Assembly: GCA_028023455.1 (NCBI GenBank) | Contig: JAQFVV010006306.1 | Coordinates: forward strand, 2,757,001-2,821,000 | DNA: 64,000 bases | Direction of reading: 5' to 3' | Source: Epiperipatus broadwayi | Lineage: Eukaryota > Onychophora > Udeonychophora > Euonychophora > Peripatidae | Part shown: piece after piece, positions 1 to 11,359 of the stretch | Layout of the letters: each line of letters starts with the position of its first letter | How positions within the stretch are numbered: position 1 is the first letter of the stretch | The notes under the pieces: generated by a model | Databases searched by the model: none | What the model was told of the DNA's origin: nothing | What the model saw: only the letters and a program-made list of their open reading frames with translations | Translations under genes and position numbers: made by a program

Positions 1-700
1 ACTCGGCTATTGAGACTGCACAGTAAGGCAATTGAATGTTAAGTGAGGCAGACATATCAGATATTAATATAAATTTTACTGTTGCCTTACATTAGCTCTC
101 CACTTTCTTAAAATCAAAACAGAAGTTTCCAATGATACATGTTAAGCAAGCTGAGAGCATCATTGGTCCCTTGCATGAGAACACCATATCTTCAAAGTCA
201 ATGAGACATTTTCAAAAACTAACTCTCCCAATAGCAATGTCTCATCAAAATTTGCACCAGGTAAGATAATCTGATACAGAAATAGGAGAAAGGAATAATC
301 CAAATGTTGCTTGCGAAGCAGATTGCAATGATTATTATCAAGAGCAATTGAAAATGGAGATATCACATTAGCCATTTCCAGAAGTATCTGTGACCATCGC
401 AAGAAAATCTCGCAAAGAAATGGTCTGTATCTGAAGTTAAGCAACTCTTAGTATCCAGTGACTTTCAAACATCTGAAGCCAAGCAGATGTATGAAGTGGA
501 ACCACAGATGTCTGCAGCAGGATAAAATATGCTGGGTGCATCACGAACATTTGAAAAACAAGAAACATTCTGAAGTGAAACTACCAATCCCTGTAGTGAT
601 GCAACAATTATCTACAGAGTCATGAACATCTGTGGGAGAGAAGATGCATTTCATGAACCATAAGGTACTTCTGTTGTTGAGTAACAAGTATTTTTTACAG
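1..700. other. less AT-rich segment, no identified gene
   Basis: This segment is visibly richer in G and C than the sequence to its right and has few homopolymer runs, which makes it the part of the first kilobase most likely to be or to have been transcribed. The minus strand carries an open segment at 160-444, listed separately. I see no repeat-family signature, terminal repeat or poly(A) tail. It could be an exon, an untranslated region or a very old transposon. Confidence 0.3.
160..444 (-). CDS. weak candidate coding segment (94 codons), unidentified
   Basis: An open frame on the minus strand starts MLNFRYRPFLCEIFLRW and ends in WCSHARDQ before a stop. Its composition is protein-like (mixed hydrophobic and polar residues, few low-complexity runs), unlike most chance frames here. 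Upstream on the same strand another frame reads through MFVMHPAYFILLQ up to a stop near the ATG, so the reading may once have been longer and is now frameshifted, or the resemblance is chance. I do not recognise the family, and I see no convincing splice sites, promoter or polyadenylation signal. It could be a broken transposon gene or an exon end. Confidence 0.2.
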   Translation of the reverse strand: MLNFRYRPFLCEIFLRWSQILLEMANVISPFSIALDNNHCNLLRKQHLDYSFLLFLYQIILPGANFDETLLLGELVFENVSLTLKIWCSHARDQ

Positions 701-1269
701 AACTAAGCTGCATAGTTTTTCAAAGAAAATAAAGATCACCTATCGATATATCTGAAAGATTTTAAATGCATGACAGTCAGTAGATACGTCAAATTATGTT
801 ATGACCAAGCCTCTGGAATAAGGGTAAGATATGCCATGGCTATCTTCCCAAGTCATGTGCATATTGGTTATTGGTAATTGTCAAAAGAGCACATAAATAA
901 ATAATTAAAGATCTTATAATGAGTGTTTATACATAATATAATAACAATACCTATTTAATATGTATTCTATCTGGTCAAATAATAGAATTGAGAAAACAAG
1001 CTATTCTTATGTCCAATACCAATCCTGGACTAGGATGAAGAAATCACTTCATTAGTGATTGACCAAACTAAATGTCTAAAACCCATCACCCTAATATTCT
1101 GATTGCATGCAGGCTGCAGACATTCAAAAGTTCAGAGAAATAAAAATCTAGGCTAAAGAGCTCCAGAGAGAGCAAGTTGTCTTGAGACTAGTGTAAAATT
1201 AGATTATTTGTAAGCGCTTAGGCTAGACAGGTATTATTCTTACATTATTAATAGCCAGAATCTGTTCTT
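701..1269. other. AT-rich spacer, nothing recognised
   Basis: No open frame, repeat-family signature or RNA gene was recognised here on either strand. Confidence 0.4.
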
Positions 1270-1545
1270 TCTTTGGCAGAAAAGCTCGTTTGGTTAGAAC
1301 ATTACTTTAAATTCCATATTCATGTATCAATAAAGTCCAGGTTCAATTAACATGCTAGTATTGGCACTAATCAGGCTGGCAACACCTGAAGAGGAGAGGA
1401 GAATAATATCATGTGAAACATTGTGTTAAGTTCTATACACTATGCTATTACTAACAGTTTAAATAAAGTTTGAAATTTTTCTTAAGACCCTTTATTTCTA
1501 ATATTAGATAATGGAAATAGGCCAACATATAATATATTATTAAAT
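1270..1545 (+). repeat. family A repeat, tRNA-headed, copy 1
   Basis: Diverged copy of a repeat that recurs at 1560, 32338, 33776, 38762 and 39133. Order on this strand: a tRNA-like head with a TTGGTTAGA box, a degraded B box (GGTTCAATTAAC), the block AACACCTGAAGAG, a short hairpin ending near GTGAAAC, then the tail that ends in TTAGATAATGGAAATAG. It lies head-out and tail-to-tail with the minus-strand copy that follows. The head suggests a tRNA-derived SINE or another element transcribed by RNA polymerase III. Confidence 0.6.
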
Positions 1546-1559
1546 GCTATCATCACAAA

Positions 1560-1890
1560 TCTCTGTTCAAACATTACTATATTATATAAGTATATTTGAT
1601 TCATTGAAATCTATCTCTTTATTTGATTTCTCAATATACAACATAATAATATTTGTCTGAAGTTCTGCAATAATGGAATTTTAATAGTAATTATACATTG
1701 GTCTGTTCCTACCATTAATAGTACTCGACACAATGCTTTAAGGAGTATTATTCTCATTACTTCTTCAGGTGTTGCTGGCCTAACCATTGACAGTACTAGC
1801 ATAGGAATCGAACCTGGATTTTTTAGATTTCATGATTATTGAATTTAAAATAACATTCTAACCGAGTGAGCTTTTCTGATACATAATAGC
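1560..1890 (-). repeat. family A repeat, copy 2
   Basis: Read on the minus strand it has the head near 1870, a clear B box (the plus strand shows GGAATCGAACCTGG), the block ACCTGAAGAAGTAATG and the GTCGAGTAC region. Its body matches copy 1 in the opposite orientation, so the two form an inverted pair of about 600 bp. An open frame of 63 codons read through it is a by-product of the repeat. Confidence 0.6.
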
Positions 1891-3887
1891 TCTTGCCATT
1901 AATAACAAGAATAATATCTTGGTTTAGTTTATGCTCTTATAAATAATTATCTAATCCTACAATAGCCTCAATGCAATTCACTCTCGTTGGAGCTTTTTAG
2001 CCTGGATTTAGGTTTCTCTGGACTTTTTGTATTCAATCAGAATATTATGGTGATGTGTCTAAGCATCTAGTCCAATCAATCATTCATAGGCTGATTTCCT
2101 CAAACTAATCCAGGATTGGTCTCAGGAATAAAAATAACTTGTTTTTTTCAATGTAAATACAAACGACTACAAATAATTTATATGAACAATCCAGTTTTAT
2201 AGTATTTGTGGTACTATATTATAAAAAAAATATTACTATCATTTTTATTTAAGTCATCAGATTCAAAGATTTTGTGCATTATTCAGCTAATAATCTAACT
2301 TTATGTGATCAAAGTTTACTAAGTATACGTTAAAATATATACATTCAATTTTAAATAAATAATCATGTAATTTGTTTATGACATGTACATTAGCTAAAAT
2401 ATATTCATTCAATCATTTTTATAGATTTAAATTCTCATGGATGTTATTTTGTTTACGGTAAAAATATGATCATAAAGACAACCAGTCGTCTTTTAAAAAT
2501 CTTTATCTTGCATTTGGATTTGAGGGTGTGTCACATACTTACTATAACATCAGTGAATTTAACTTGGTTAAACAGTGCATGTCAAAGGCTGATTACCATC
2601 TGATTAAGAATTACTGACAAAAACTGCGCTTGTAAAATTATATTGTTATTAACTTTATTATAATAGTTGTAAAATATGGTCATCATAATTTTAAGTTATT
2701 TGGGGGGGGGGGGACAAAAGATTTTGTGCATTATTCTGCTAATAATGTAACTTTATGTGATCAAAGTTTACTAAGTATACGTTAAAATATCATACGTTCA
2801 ATTTTAAATGTAATTTGTTTATGACATGTTCAAAATAATACTGCTTTGATTCATTAAAAAAATACACTATCAGCAATAATAATAATTTACATTATTAAAA
2901 CTCCAGCAATCAGTTGCACATTATATTTTTTTTTTCCAATTTTTATTTAATTTTGACAGCATTTATGTAAGATAAATACATTTACGAAATACTGTTTTAG
3001 AAAAAAAAAGATATAACATTACAAAAAAAAAAAAACCCAGAGTTATTGGTCAGATGTTTCAAAAATAAAAGACTTTGATAATAGACATAAAGTGCACTGA
3101 AAATAAATTTTATGTATGTATGTTCTGTATAATATTAAAATAAAGTTATAATGTACGTTCCGTTGAATTAATTTAAAAAAAAAACAAAACATTTTTTTAA
3201 TACAAGCTTTATATTTTGATTTAATGAATAGTGATTTAATTATTCACTGGTTACATAAGAAGCAAAATGATAGATTGTCAATGAAAAAATTACTTTAAAA
3301 AAAAAAAGATTATAACTATTCAAATGTTTTATACAATGCATTTACTCATACATTAGTACTTTTTTAAAAAAAAGTAATATGTTTAGTAAAATGTTTATTC
3401 ATTAATTAACACTTTTTTTAATTTAAGGATTTCTTTTTTGTTATCGGATTTTATATATTTTGAATTTAAGATAAATTACCCCCCCCCCTGTAGGAACTCA
3501 TTATAATTGTTTATTTTTTATATGAGATTTTGATTTGCAAAGCACTGTGGTGAAACAATTCTTTCCATGATAAAGTCATAATTTCAAATTTACATGTAAA
3601 AGTTTTTGGAGCTGATGTCTAATAACTTGAAGATTAAAAAAAAAACCAATTATTAAAAGTAAGTGAAGAAAAAATAAATGGGATCTCGCCTTAGAATTAT
3701 GACCATCATTAAAATTACATTAATAGAATAGAAAGTATAGGACATTATTAGTTTTTTTAAAAAATAGAATTATGAGAGGAATGTAATTAGAGAAAAGAGT
3801 ATTAAAAAAGATTTGATGTTGAATATTTTAGAATTGGTGAAAATGGGGGAAAAAATGGAATTGTATTTTGATTAATTTTTATCTCTC
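1891..3887. other. AT-rich spacer with a direct duplication and poly(G)/(C) runs
   Basis: Two stretches, about 2266-2400 and 2718-2830, share the blocks ATTTTGTGCATTATTC, TTTATGTGATCAAAG and AATTTGTTTATGACATGT at a spacing of about 452 bp, so this is an old direct duplication. A G run lies at 2702-2713 and a C run near 3480. No coding or RNA gene is seen. Confidence 0.5.
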
Positions 3888-4096
3888 ACACATACATATA
3901 ATCAGTGTTCAGTTTATATTAAGGGAGCAAATCATCAAACTTTAATGGACAAGCTTCAATCTTCTCCAGCCTCCAACTCTTCAGCCATCCATACCATTGA
4001 AAATCAGAAATGATGGAATGTCCATGTCCCCTGTTGATGCTTACATAATTGTCATACCCATGTTAACCTTATCACTGTGTTCAAACCTCATATAAT
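3888..4096 (-). repeat. family E repeat fragment
   Basis: Matches the middle of the family E unit (blocks AATCAGTGTTCAGTTTATATTAAG, split here as AATCAGTG and TTTATATTAAG, and CATACCATTGAAAATCAG) in minus orientation. The hammerhead end of the unit is missing, so this is a truncated copy. Confidence 0.65.
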
Positions 4097-5689
4097 TTGC
4101 ATCTAAAACCCCAAGTATATTAATTAGACTTGTGTTCAATCAAATATAACATTTTACTATGTCATTTATATATTTCCTTTTTAATTGCCGGATTATTCTA
4201 GGAACCTGCTTTCTTGTCATTTAGTTCAATGTTTTCATTTTAATATCTAGAATGAATGGCAAGAGAAATATAATTAGAGTATATGAATCATTTTTAATTG
4301 TTATATATGTATGATTCATTTATGAGTGACAGTTTATAATAATAAAAAGACTATATATAACTTTTGTATTTGAAATAATATTTAGTCTATTTTTAAAATG
4401 TATTTCCTTATTGATTTTTTTTAACAGAATCATTAACTTTTATCAAATTTCATATATAATAGCATTTCTCTGCGAATATAAAAGGTCACTTACTTATATC
4501 CCTGTTTTATGTTACACAAATATTTATTAAATATGGATTTTTTTAAAAAAAATATTATTTTAATTGAGTTTTAAAAATGGCAAGAAACAAAAAGGGTTGA
4601 AAATTTGCAATTAGCAATTAAATCTGATTAAAATAATTGGTCGTAAAACTTTTTTCCTTTTTATTGGAAAGGGGGGGGGTCATTAAAAATGTTTAAATAG
4701 TGAATTATTGATGGAGGGAAAAAGATAAATGTTTTTTTATGCACAAAAAATAAAATATTAAATAATTGTTTTTTAAAATATATATTTTAAAGTATTTATT
4801 CTTTATATTTTACATTTGTTAATAAATTTAAGTCACGTGATGTATGGCTTGATTTCCTTACTATTATAGTTTGGCTTTTGAGGCTTTGGCGATGTTATAC
4901 TGCTAAGACTATTAATATATGGTGTATCTGAATTTTGTTCAGTCCCGTATGGCTATTTAAGTTAGATAGCTGGATTTGAAGATATATAAACGTCCGAAAA
5001 TTTCAGATTTTCTACTTAATAGTTAAGTATTCGATAAATGCTGGGCTTGAGTTCGTATTTTATATCTAGTTATTTGTTTCTACAAACATTTTGTAAGAAA
5101 TTTTGAGAGAATCAGTGGGAGGAGGGTTAAGTGGGCTTAAGTTGAGTTTTTAATTGGTAATAGGCTACAATTTATACAGTATGGTAATTCAATGTTATAA
5201 GTGGAAAATAACATTAATAAATAATTATTCAAGAGTTTTGTTGCTATGGAATTCATAGCAGTTCAAATATTAATGAAAAACATGATAATTGGGATTAGAC
5301 TATCATTATTTCAAATTCCACTATCCAGATTCTTCTATCTTTTTATGTTTCTTAGATCAGCTATTACTGCATCACAAAAACTATACACAAAATCTATCGA
5401 TGAAAAAACTGAATTGTTAAAAAAAAATGTTCTGCCCTTTAAATATCTTTGATAATAATAATGATGATGATGACGAACAATCACTAGTAAAAGAATATGG
5501 CCATTTTAATTCCAAAAGAAAAAAGAAGGGGGGGGTGCTGTAGAAAGTTTTACGATGACTACACAAACCAACCAATCAGTGAACCACAAATATCCCCACA
5601 TAAAAAATGGTGATCCATTTTTCTGATTATATTTTAGGATGCTATCTTTTAATTTTTTCAGCAAAAAAATTTGTTTTTTAAAGTACTTT
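4097..5689. other. AT-rich spacer, nothing recognised
   Basis: Long A and T runs, a G9 run near 4671 and a G run near 5527. No protein-like frame, repeat-family match or RNA gene was recognised. Confidence 0.4.
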
Positions 5690-7275
5690 AATACGATGTC
5701 TAATTCGACTTCTCCAATGTATTCTATTCTCTCTTATGTCCTCCCAATCAAAACAATCAACATCGTACTTCTTTGGAATATTTTCCAGTTAATCCTTATG
5801 GCATAGACAGCTCTCCTATGATAAACCATCCTTTTAGAAAGTCTTCCAGTGTTCATTTTTTTATACGTTCTTCCAACAGGGGTGTGATTTTACAAAAATT
5901 AGACTCGATAATATCATATTCATTGGTTAGGTTTATGATCCTGCCATTGTATTTTTAAAACTTTACGGAATGTCCTTAAATAAGACTTTTTTAATGCAGT
6001 TATAGTGTGTTGATACAGTGTCCAAATCTCACTTCCATATTTTAAATTTGATAAAATTATAACTCTTTGAAACGAACCTAATTGCAGTAATTATTTCAAC
6101 GTGATGGAATACTTTATCTTTTTTTTCCCATGTGTCAAAGCACATGGGAAAAAAGATAAAGTATCCCATCACATTACTTTATCTTTTAACTTGTTAAAAG
6201 CAGTAATAGCACGTTGGAGTCTGTGTTAAAACGGATTTACATTCTCAAGATGATAACCATCCAAGCTAAGAGTTGCTGAGGACTTTTCTTCGGTCACTGA
6301 TTGATAAAGGACATTAGTTTTTTGAACATTAATTAATAAACCAAGGTCCTTATATGTTGCATTAAGAACATTATAGAAATCATTTTTAGCCGACGAAAAT
6401 AGCCCAATTGTTGACACCTTGTCAATCCAAATAAGAAGTTCTTGTTTTCACTTTTAATCAATTCAAATTGAAAATTCTTCCATGAAACCTATATTGTATA
6501 TTGATCCCTGTTTGTTTAAGCCACTTGTAATTAATCCCAAAGATCCATTGTCAAATTGGGAACAAGATTGGAGTGAATACAAATCCTTACTTAGCACCAA
6601 TTTTCATTCAAATGCTTCAGATTTTCCACCTGTAGTTATAACCAGTTCCTCTTATTCCATCACGTAGAAGCTGTATAATGTGAATGAATTTTAGTGGACA
6701 GTCAACTAATTTTGAACAACACCATGTCCTATTAACTGAATCAAATGCTTTCCCAGTCAATAAAAGTAATGTATAAGCCACTCCTTTGTTCCTGATATTT
6801 TTTTTTTGCATTTACCTGGCAACGGAAATAATGGCCGTAGTACTTCTTGATTTTTTAAAACCACCTTGACTCTCGGTTGCCATTCATGTATAATATATCA
6901 GTAATATCTTTAATATCAGTGGTGACTGGTTGATAAGCACTGTGGTGTTGCAGCTTTCTCCGTTAAAAAAAAAAAAGTTAAATTGTGCTTGAAAATATCA
7001 AAATTTGCATAATTATTATGCATATACAACTAATTAAACCATTTTTAAAAAGAGTCACTACTAATTATAGGAGTGCCTGAAATGTCATATTCGGTAAATT
7101 TCAGCAAAACCTGCCAATATTCATTTGCTTTAATCAACATGCGAAAACTAGTGCCGTTGGAGCTGCTTATTACAGCAGTATCAGTAATTAATTGAGAGTG
7201 AGGTATATCTATTCTGGTTTCTCTTCCGAGCGAATATAAATTTTTATTGTTTTTACTTAGGATAAGCAATAAAAT
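5690..7275 (-). pseudogene. decayed non-LTR retrotransposon reverse transcriptase
   Basis: Read on the minus strand, fragments in the order of a LINE polyprotein can be recognised despite frameshifts and stops. Near 7045-7269 there is a segment resembling the linker before the polymerase. At 6840-6870 a degraded GGF-KSRSTT motif is seen, then at about 6650-6790 the palm motif KAFDSVNRT followed by LVDCPLKFIHIIQLLRDG. At 6226-6417 comes the post-YADD segment YKDLGLLINVQKTNVLYQ with LDGYHLENVNPF. At 5990-6060 LKYGSEIWTLYQH and TFRKVLKIQWQDHKPN appear, and near 5700 the C-terminal tail DWEDIRE, IHWRSRI. This resembles the endonuclease/reverse transcriptase proteins common in marine and arthropod genomes and differs in detail from the RTE family elsewhere in the window. 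No intact frame remains. A 72-bp hairpin (6101-6172) interrupts it. Confidence 0.75.
6101..6172. repeat. near-perfect hairpin inside the LINE pseudogene
   Basis: Arms of about 33 bp (GTGATGGAATACTTTATC and its complement) flank a short loop containing TGTGTCAAAGCACA, itself a small palindrome. Probably a local inverted duplication or a tiny foldback insertion. Confidence 0.7.
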
Positions 7276-7302
7276 ATTCTTTTTTTAAATAATTGACATA
7301 TA

Positions 7303-7722
7303 AATATTTATTATAATAATTGAAAAAGCAAGTTATATATAATGTGACATTACTTTTATAAGCTTGTAGTTACAAAAATGCAATACAGAGAGTGCACCAA
7401 TAGCTCAAACAAGCTCTTAATTAATAAGTGTGGTATGAGAAAATATTTAAAATCTCTATCCAGAACACCCTCATCTCCAGACCAACTGGTTTCGAGCTCA
7501 TGACTCACGTCAGTGGAGCGCTAGAATATTCGGACACTAGATCTAAAACATCAACTCAAAAACCAGCTCTTATTTCATATGTATATTTAAGTAGAAACTC
7601 TGAAATTTTCAGACATGAAAATGTCTTTAAATCCAGCTATCTAACTTAAATAGCTATATGGGACTGAACTAAATTAAGATCTACCATATTTTAATAGCCT
7701 CAGCAATGTTATATAATAATAA
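7303..7722 (-). repeat. family C hammerhead-bearing unit, single copy
   Basis: One full unit of about 420 bp matching the tandem units at 41356-42120: shared blocks include TAATAATT, ATGTGACATTACTTTT, ACCAATAGCTCAAACAAGC, GAATATTCGGACACTAGA and AATCCAGCTATCTAACTT. It carries a hammerhead-like motif on the minus strand (7474-7519). It abuts the family E composite on its right. Confidence 0.8.
7474..7519 (-). ncRNA. hammerhead ribozyme-like motif C0
   Basis: On the minus strand: helix I strand CTCCA, core CTGACGT, helix II GAGU/GCUC around loop CAUGA, GAA, helix III ACCA/UGGU around loop GU, cleavage triplet GUC, helix I strand TGGAG. Helix II is GAG:CUC here and GGG:CCC in copies C1-C3, a compensatory change that supports the fold. 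The core has U where the canonical hammerhead has A9, so activity is doubtful unless that position is tolerated. Confidence 0.65.
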
Positions 7723-7872
7723 AATAAATAGCTGAAATACACAGGCTTATATATACCTGCGTCTATATATGTAATAGACAGGGTATGAGCACAGACTTTC
7801 ACATGACCCACCACTCTCCACACTATCTCATAACACTGATACACCTGAACACACATATGTTGAAAAGATAAA

Positions 7873-7929
7873 TAATCACCAATATACGTATTTCATGCTA
7901 AACCAGCAATCATCAGTTGGTCCAGATTA
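7873..7929 (-). ncRNA. hammerhead ribozyme-like motif E-a
   Basis: On the minus strand: outer helix I TAATC, internal loop, inner helix I CCAA, core CTGATGA, helix II of five pairs around GUU (one U-U at its base), GAAA, helix III AUA/UAU around CG, U16.1-A17 cleavage site, then TTGG and GATTA closing helix I. All invariant core bases are present. Confidence 0.75.
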
Positions 7930-8344
7930 CCATCTCTACACATATATGCTACAAGTGCTCAGATATATATTAAGATAGCAAATTCTCCTACTTTAATGGA
8001 CAGGCTTCAATCTACTCCACACTCCAACTCTTCAACCGTCCATCCAATTGAAAATCTGATGATGGAACACTCAAAGGCCACCCTAAGGACGAGATTATTG
8101 TCACACCCATGTTGACCTAAAGCCAATCTGACCCCTCATGTGCAGGACATAATCCATTAAATACATATACAAGGGATAGGCAGACATCTCTAATATGTAA
8201 TAGCTGAAATACACAGGCTTATATATACCTGCGTCTATATATGTAATAGACAGGGTATGAGCACAGACTTTCACATGACCCACCACTCTCCACACTATCT
8301 CATAACACTGATACACCTGAACACACATATGTTGAAAAGATAAA

Positions 8345-8401
8345 TAATCACCAATATACGTATTTCATGCTAAACCAGCAATCATCAGTTGGTCCAGATT
8401 A
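8345..8401 (-). ncRNA. hammerhead ribozyme-like motif E-b
   Basis: Tandem repeat of motif E-a exactly 472 bp further on, with the same core (CTGATGA, GAAA), the same CG loop in helix III and the same closing pairs. Confidence 0.75.
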
Positions 8402-8864
8402 CCATCTCTACACATATATGCTACAAGTGCTCAGATATATTGGTGATTATTTATCTTTTCAACATATGTGTGTTCAGGTGTATCAGTGTTATGAGATAGT
8501 GTGGAGAGTGGTGGGTCATGTGAAAGTCTGTGCTCATACCCTGTCTATTACATATATAGACGCAGGTATATATAAGCCTGTGTATTTCAGCTATTACATA
8601 TTAGAGATATCTGCCTATCCCTTGTATATGTATGTAATGGATTATGTCCTGTACATGAGGGGTCAGATTGGCTTTAGGTCAACATGGGTGTGACAAGAAT
8701 CTCAGCCTCAGGGTGGCCTTTGGGTATCCCATCTTCAGATTTTCAATTGGATGGACGGTTGAAGAGTTGGAGTGTGGAGTAGATTGAAGCCTGTCCATTA
8801 AAGTAGGAGAATTTGCTATCTTAATATATATCTGAGCACTTGTAGCATATATGTGTAGAGATGG

Positions 8865-8921
8865 TAATCTGGACCAACTGATGATTGCTGGTTTAGCATG
8901 AAATATGTATATTGGTGATTA
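8865..8921 (+). ncRNA. hammerhead ribozyme-like motif E-c
   Basis: Plus-strand copy in the inverted arm. Core CTGATGA and GAAA intact; helix III AUA/UAU with loop UG; cleavage expected after the A of UAUA; inner helix I CCAA/TTGG and outer helix I TAATC/GATTA. The loop of helix III differs from the minus copies (UG against CG) while the pairs are kept. Confidence 0.75.
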
Positions 8922-9025
8922 TTTATATTTTCGACATATGTGTGTTCAGGTGTATCAGTGTTATGATATAGTGTGGAGAGTGGTGGGTCATGTGAAAGTC
9001 TGTGCTCATACCCTGTCTAATAAAA

Positions 9026-9959
9026 TAAATATTAATTTAAATATTTATCATGATGCGGTGTAAGTGTTGAATATGTATAAAAAATATATTTTTCCAATTC
9101 TCCTTACATGAAAATAATTGAAATATAAAAGTTGAGATCGATCTACTCCAGGTATTATTATTTATCAAACAGTAATTAGTAAAAATAAAAAATACATTAA
9201 ATTTTGAAACAATGATTGGTAGGGAAAATTAAAATGGGTGGGTGGTTGAGAAATTTGAAATTTTCTGTTTCCTTTTCCTTGCTTATTTTTCTGCAGAAGA
9301 TTCTGTAATAAAACATCCATGTTTAAACATTTCACGGGCTGCTACTATTCATTACATAATGATTATTAATTGTCCATAACTTATAGAAATCAGTAATATT
9401 TACTGAGGCTGTAACCTCGAGAATATGCGTGTAAAATGCGATAGTAGGGACCTCTACAGTTGTTCAACCACAAGCTTACGCTATGGAAGAAAAGAGGGGA
9501 ACCCTTCTTTACTTCAACCTACTTTCTATTTAAATAGGTGAAGCTGAAGCGGTTAGATCTGCGAGCTTGAAGCTATTCTATACTTCACTGATTAAGTCCA
9601 CATTTCTTATTACACATTAATACTCGCGAAATCTTTCGATTTACAACGAGTTAATGGAAAGATTTTATAGTTAGAAATCTTTACAGTAATTTAAAGTTGT
9701 AATTATAAAGTTTACTGTCAACATAAATTCAAACAATAAAAATATTGCAGCAGCAGTTAATACCAAAATTGAAAGGAAAAATATTTCATCAGACTTTAAT
9801 ACCTATATTATTTTATAAAGAAATTACATTTATCCTTAAACTAACTAACTACATACGATATGCAGAAACAACAAAATGAAAATATGATTTTACGCTAAAA
9901 GTTCTCTTTTCAATATATGACAGCAGTTTTCTAATCCATTGCAATTATATATATATATA
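9026..9959. other. AT-rich spacer, nothing recognised
   Basis: Contains a slightly less AT-rich stretch around 9400-9660 with no protein-like frame. A TA microsatellite lies just before the RTE fragment that follows. Confidence 0.4.
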
Positions 9960-10803
9960 GTTGTTTTTGCAAATAATGCTTTAGAGCTTCAGGAGATGTT
10001 GCAGTAGTTATCAGATGAAAGTAAAAAAGTAGGACTAATGTTCAATGGATTTTCTCAAAAGATGAAAATGAAGATCGAATATGATGAGTTTGAAGAAGTT
10101 AACAAATACAAATACCTTGATCAGATTATTACTGCAGATGGAATCATAATGGATGAAATTAGTTATAGAATTAAACTGGGTTGGAGTGTTTTTGGTAGAA
10201 ATGACAATATTTAAAAAAAAAGCCTATGTGTTTGAAAAGGATGGTTTTAAATAAATGTGCTTTACCAGTTCATACTTATGGATCTGAGACTTGGACACTT
10301 AATAGAAGAGCAATACAGAGACTTCAAACCACTCAAAGAATTATGGAGTGATGCATATTAGGAGTAAGAAATCAGAAACACAATTTATGGGTAAGAGAAC
10401 AAACAGGTGTTACTGATATCATTGGAAGAATTAAAAGATTGGAGTTGGGCTGGACATATTGCTAGAAGAGATGATAATAGATGGGCATTTGAAATCTTAA
10501 ACTGGATTCCAAGAGATTGTAAACGACCCAGAAAGAAACAGGTGTTACTGACATCGTTGAAAGAATGAAGTTGAATTGTGTTGGATATATTGCTAGAAGA
10601 GATGATAATAGATGGACAATTGAAATCTTGAACCGGATACCAAGAGATTGTAAAAGACCCAGAAAAAGACCACATGTGAGATGGGTGGATGAAATAAGAA
10701 AGTGTGCAGGGGTGATGTGGAGAAGAGAGGCTAGACATCAGAGGATTGATTGTGGAGAGACTTTCATCTTGCAGTGAATTGATAATGGTTGACAATGATG
10801 ATA
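9960..10803 (+). pseudogene. RTE-type non-LTR retrotransposon, 3' fragment with internal duplication
   Basis: 5'-truncated copy of the RTE family best seen at 46154-46963. It starts at VVFANNA, just after the FADD active-site motif, and continues through the KYL-Q-IIT, YGSETWTLNRR, AGHIARRDDNR and RPRKRPHVRW segments to the ATGATGATAAT tail, with stops and frameshifts. Residues 5' of the active site are absent. A 135-bp internal duplication is present: AAACAGGTGTTACTG occurs at 10401 and again at 10536, so the GHIARRDDNR region is read twice. The poly-motif tail GATGATAA marks the 3' end typical of RTE elements. Confidence 0.85.
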
Positions 10804-11359
10804 ATCTAAATAAAAGACAAAGCATGTGTCCAGATTTTAATATCCCTAAAACGTGTATAAAGGATTAAAACTTTTTCTTAAGCTGGTGCAATTTATAACT
10901 TCATATAATATTCAGAAGGAAAAAAATTGAGATTCTGTGTTAAAAGTTCCCTCTCTTTATAAATGAAAGATAGTTAAAATGTGACAGCAACATCTGTCAA
11001 AATAAAAGGTTTATGGTTAGATATTTTCATATCCTAATACATTTTTTTTATAAAGAAGTGAAACTTATCCTTAAGCTGTGTGAAATTCATAATTAGGATA
11101 TGATATCTAAAAGCAAGAAAAAGTTACTCTTGTATTAATAGTTTTTTTTTCAGAATGTAAATGGGAGAGGGGGAAGTCGCATTTGCTTTTACACAGTGCT
11201 AAAGTAATTTACAAAAATAATTTTCTAATGAATTTTCTGCCTCATATAAATGCAAAATTTTTTTCTAATCAAATAAATGTGGCGAACCCCCCCCCCCCCA
11301 TTAAATTAACTTTCTAAAGCAATATTCACTAGGGTAATAAATTAAAAACAAGTATGCTA
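10804..11359. other. AT-rich spacer with a C14 run
   Basis: Nothing recognised apart from a run of C at about 11286-11299. Confidence 0.4.

Larger units (their letters stand above)
7725..9025. repeat. family E composite: two tandem minus units plus an inverted unit
   Basis: The segment from about 7730 recurs from about 8205 in the same orientation (period 472 bp), and then the sequence turns over near 8435 and runs back as a plus-strand copy to 9025. Each copy holds, in unit order, a block ending in a TATCTTAATATA motif, the hammerhead, then a tRNA-like tail containing GAAAGTCTGTG. Three hammerhead motifs are present. Open frames of 60-108 codons that share MCVQVYQCYEIVWRVVGHVK are by-products of the repeat. 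The turn-over near 8435 joins GATATA to TTGGTGATTATT and deletes part of the inverted copy. Confidence 0.85.

Noticed and set aside
5246-5452. 68-codon plus frame
   Set aside because: AT-rich chance frame without a recognisable motif.
8367-8693. 108-codon frame, and 60- and 75-codon frames at 7674 and 8101 sharing MCVQVYQCYEIVWRVVGHVK
   Set aside because: The shared protein is only the translation of the repeated family E tail, in which structured-RNA features are conserved; no start context or codon pattern supports translation.
10385-10825. 146-codon minus frame, and similar serine-rich frames at 46607, 19923 and 28789
   Set aside because: Antisense shadows of the RTE C-terminal coding region.
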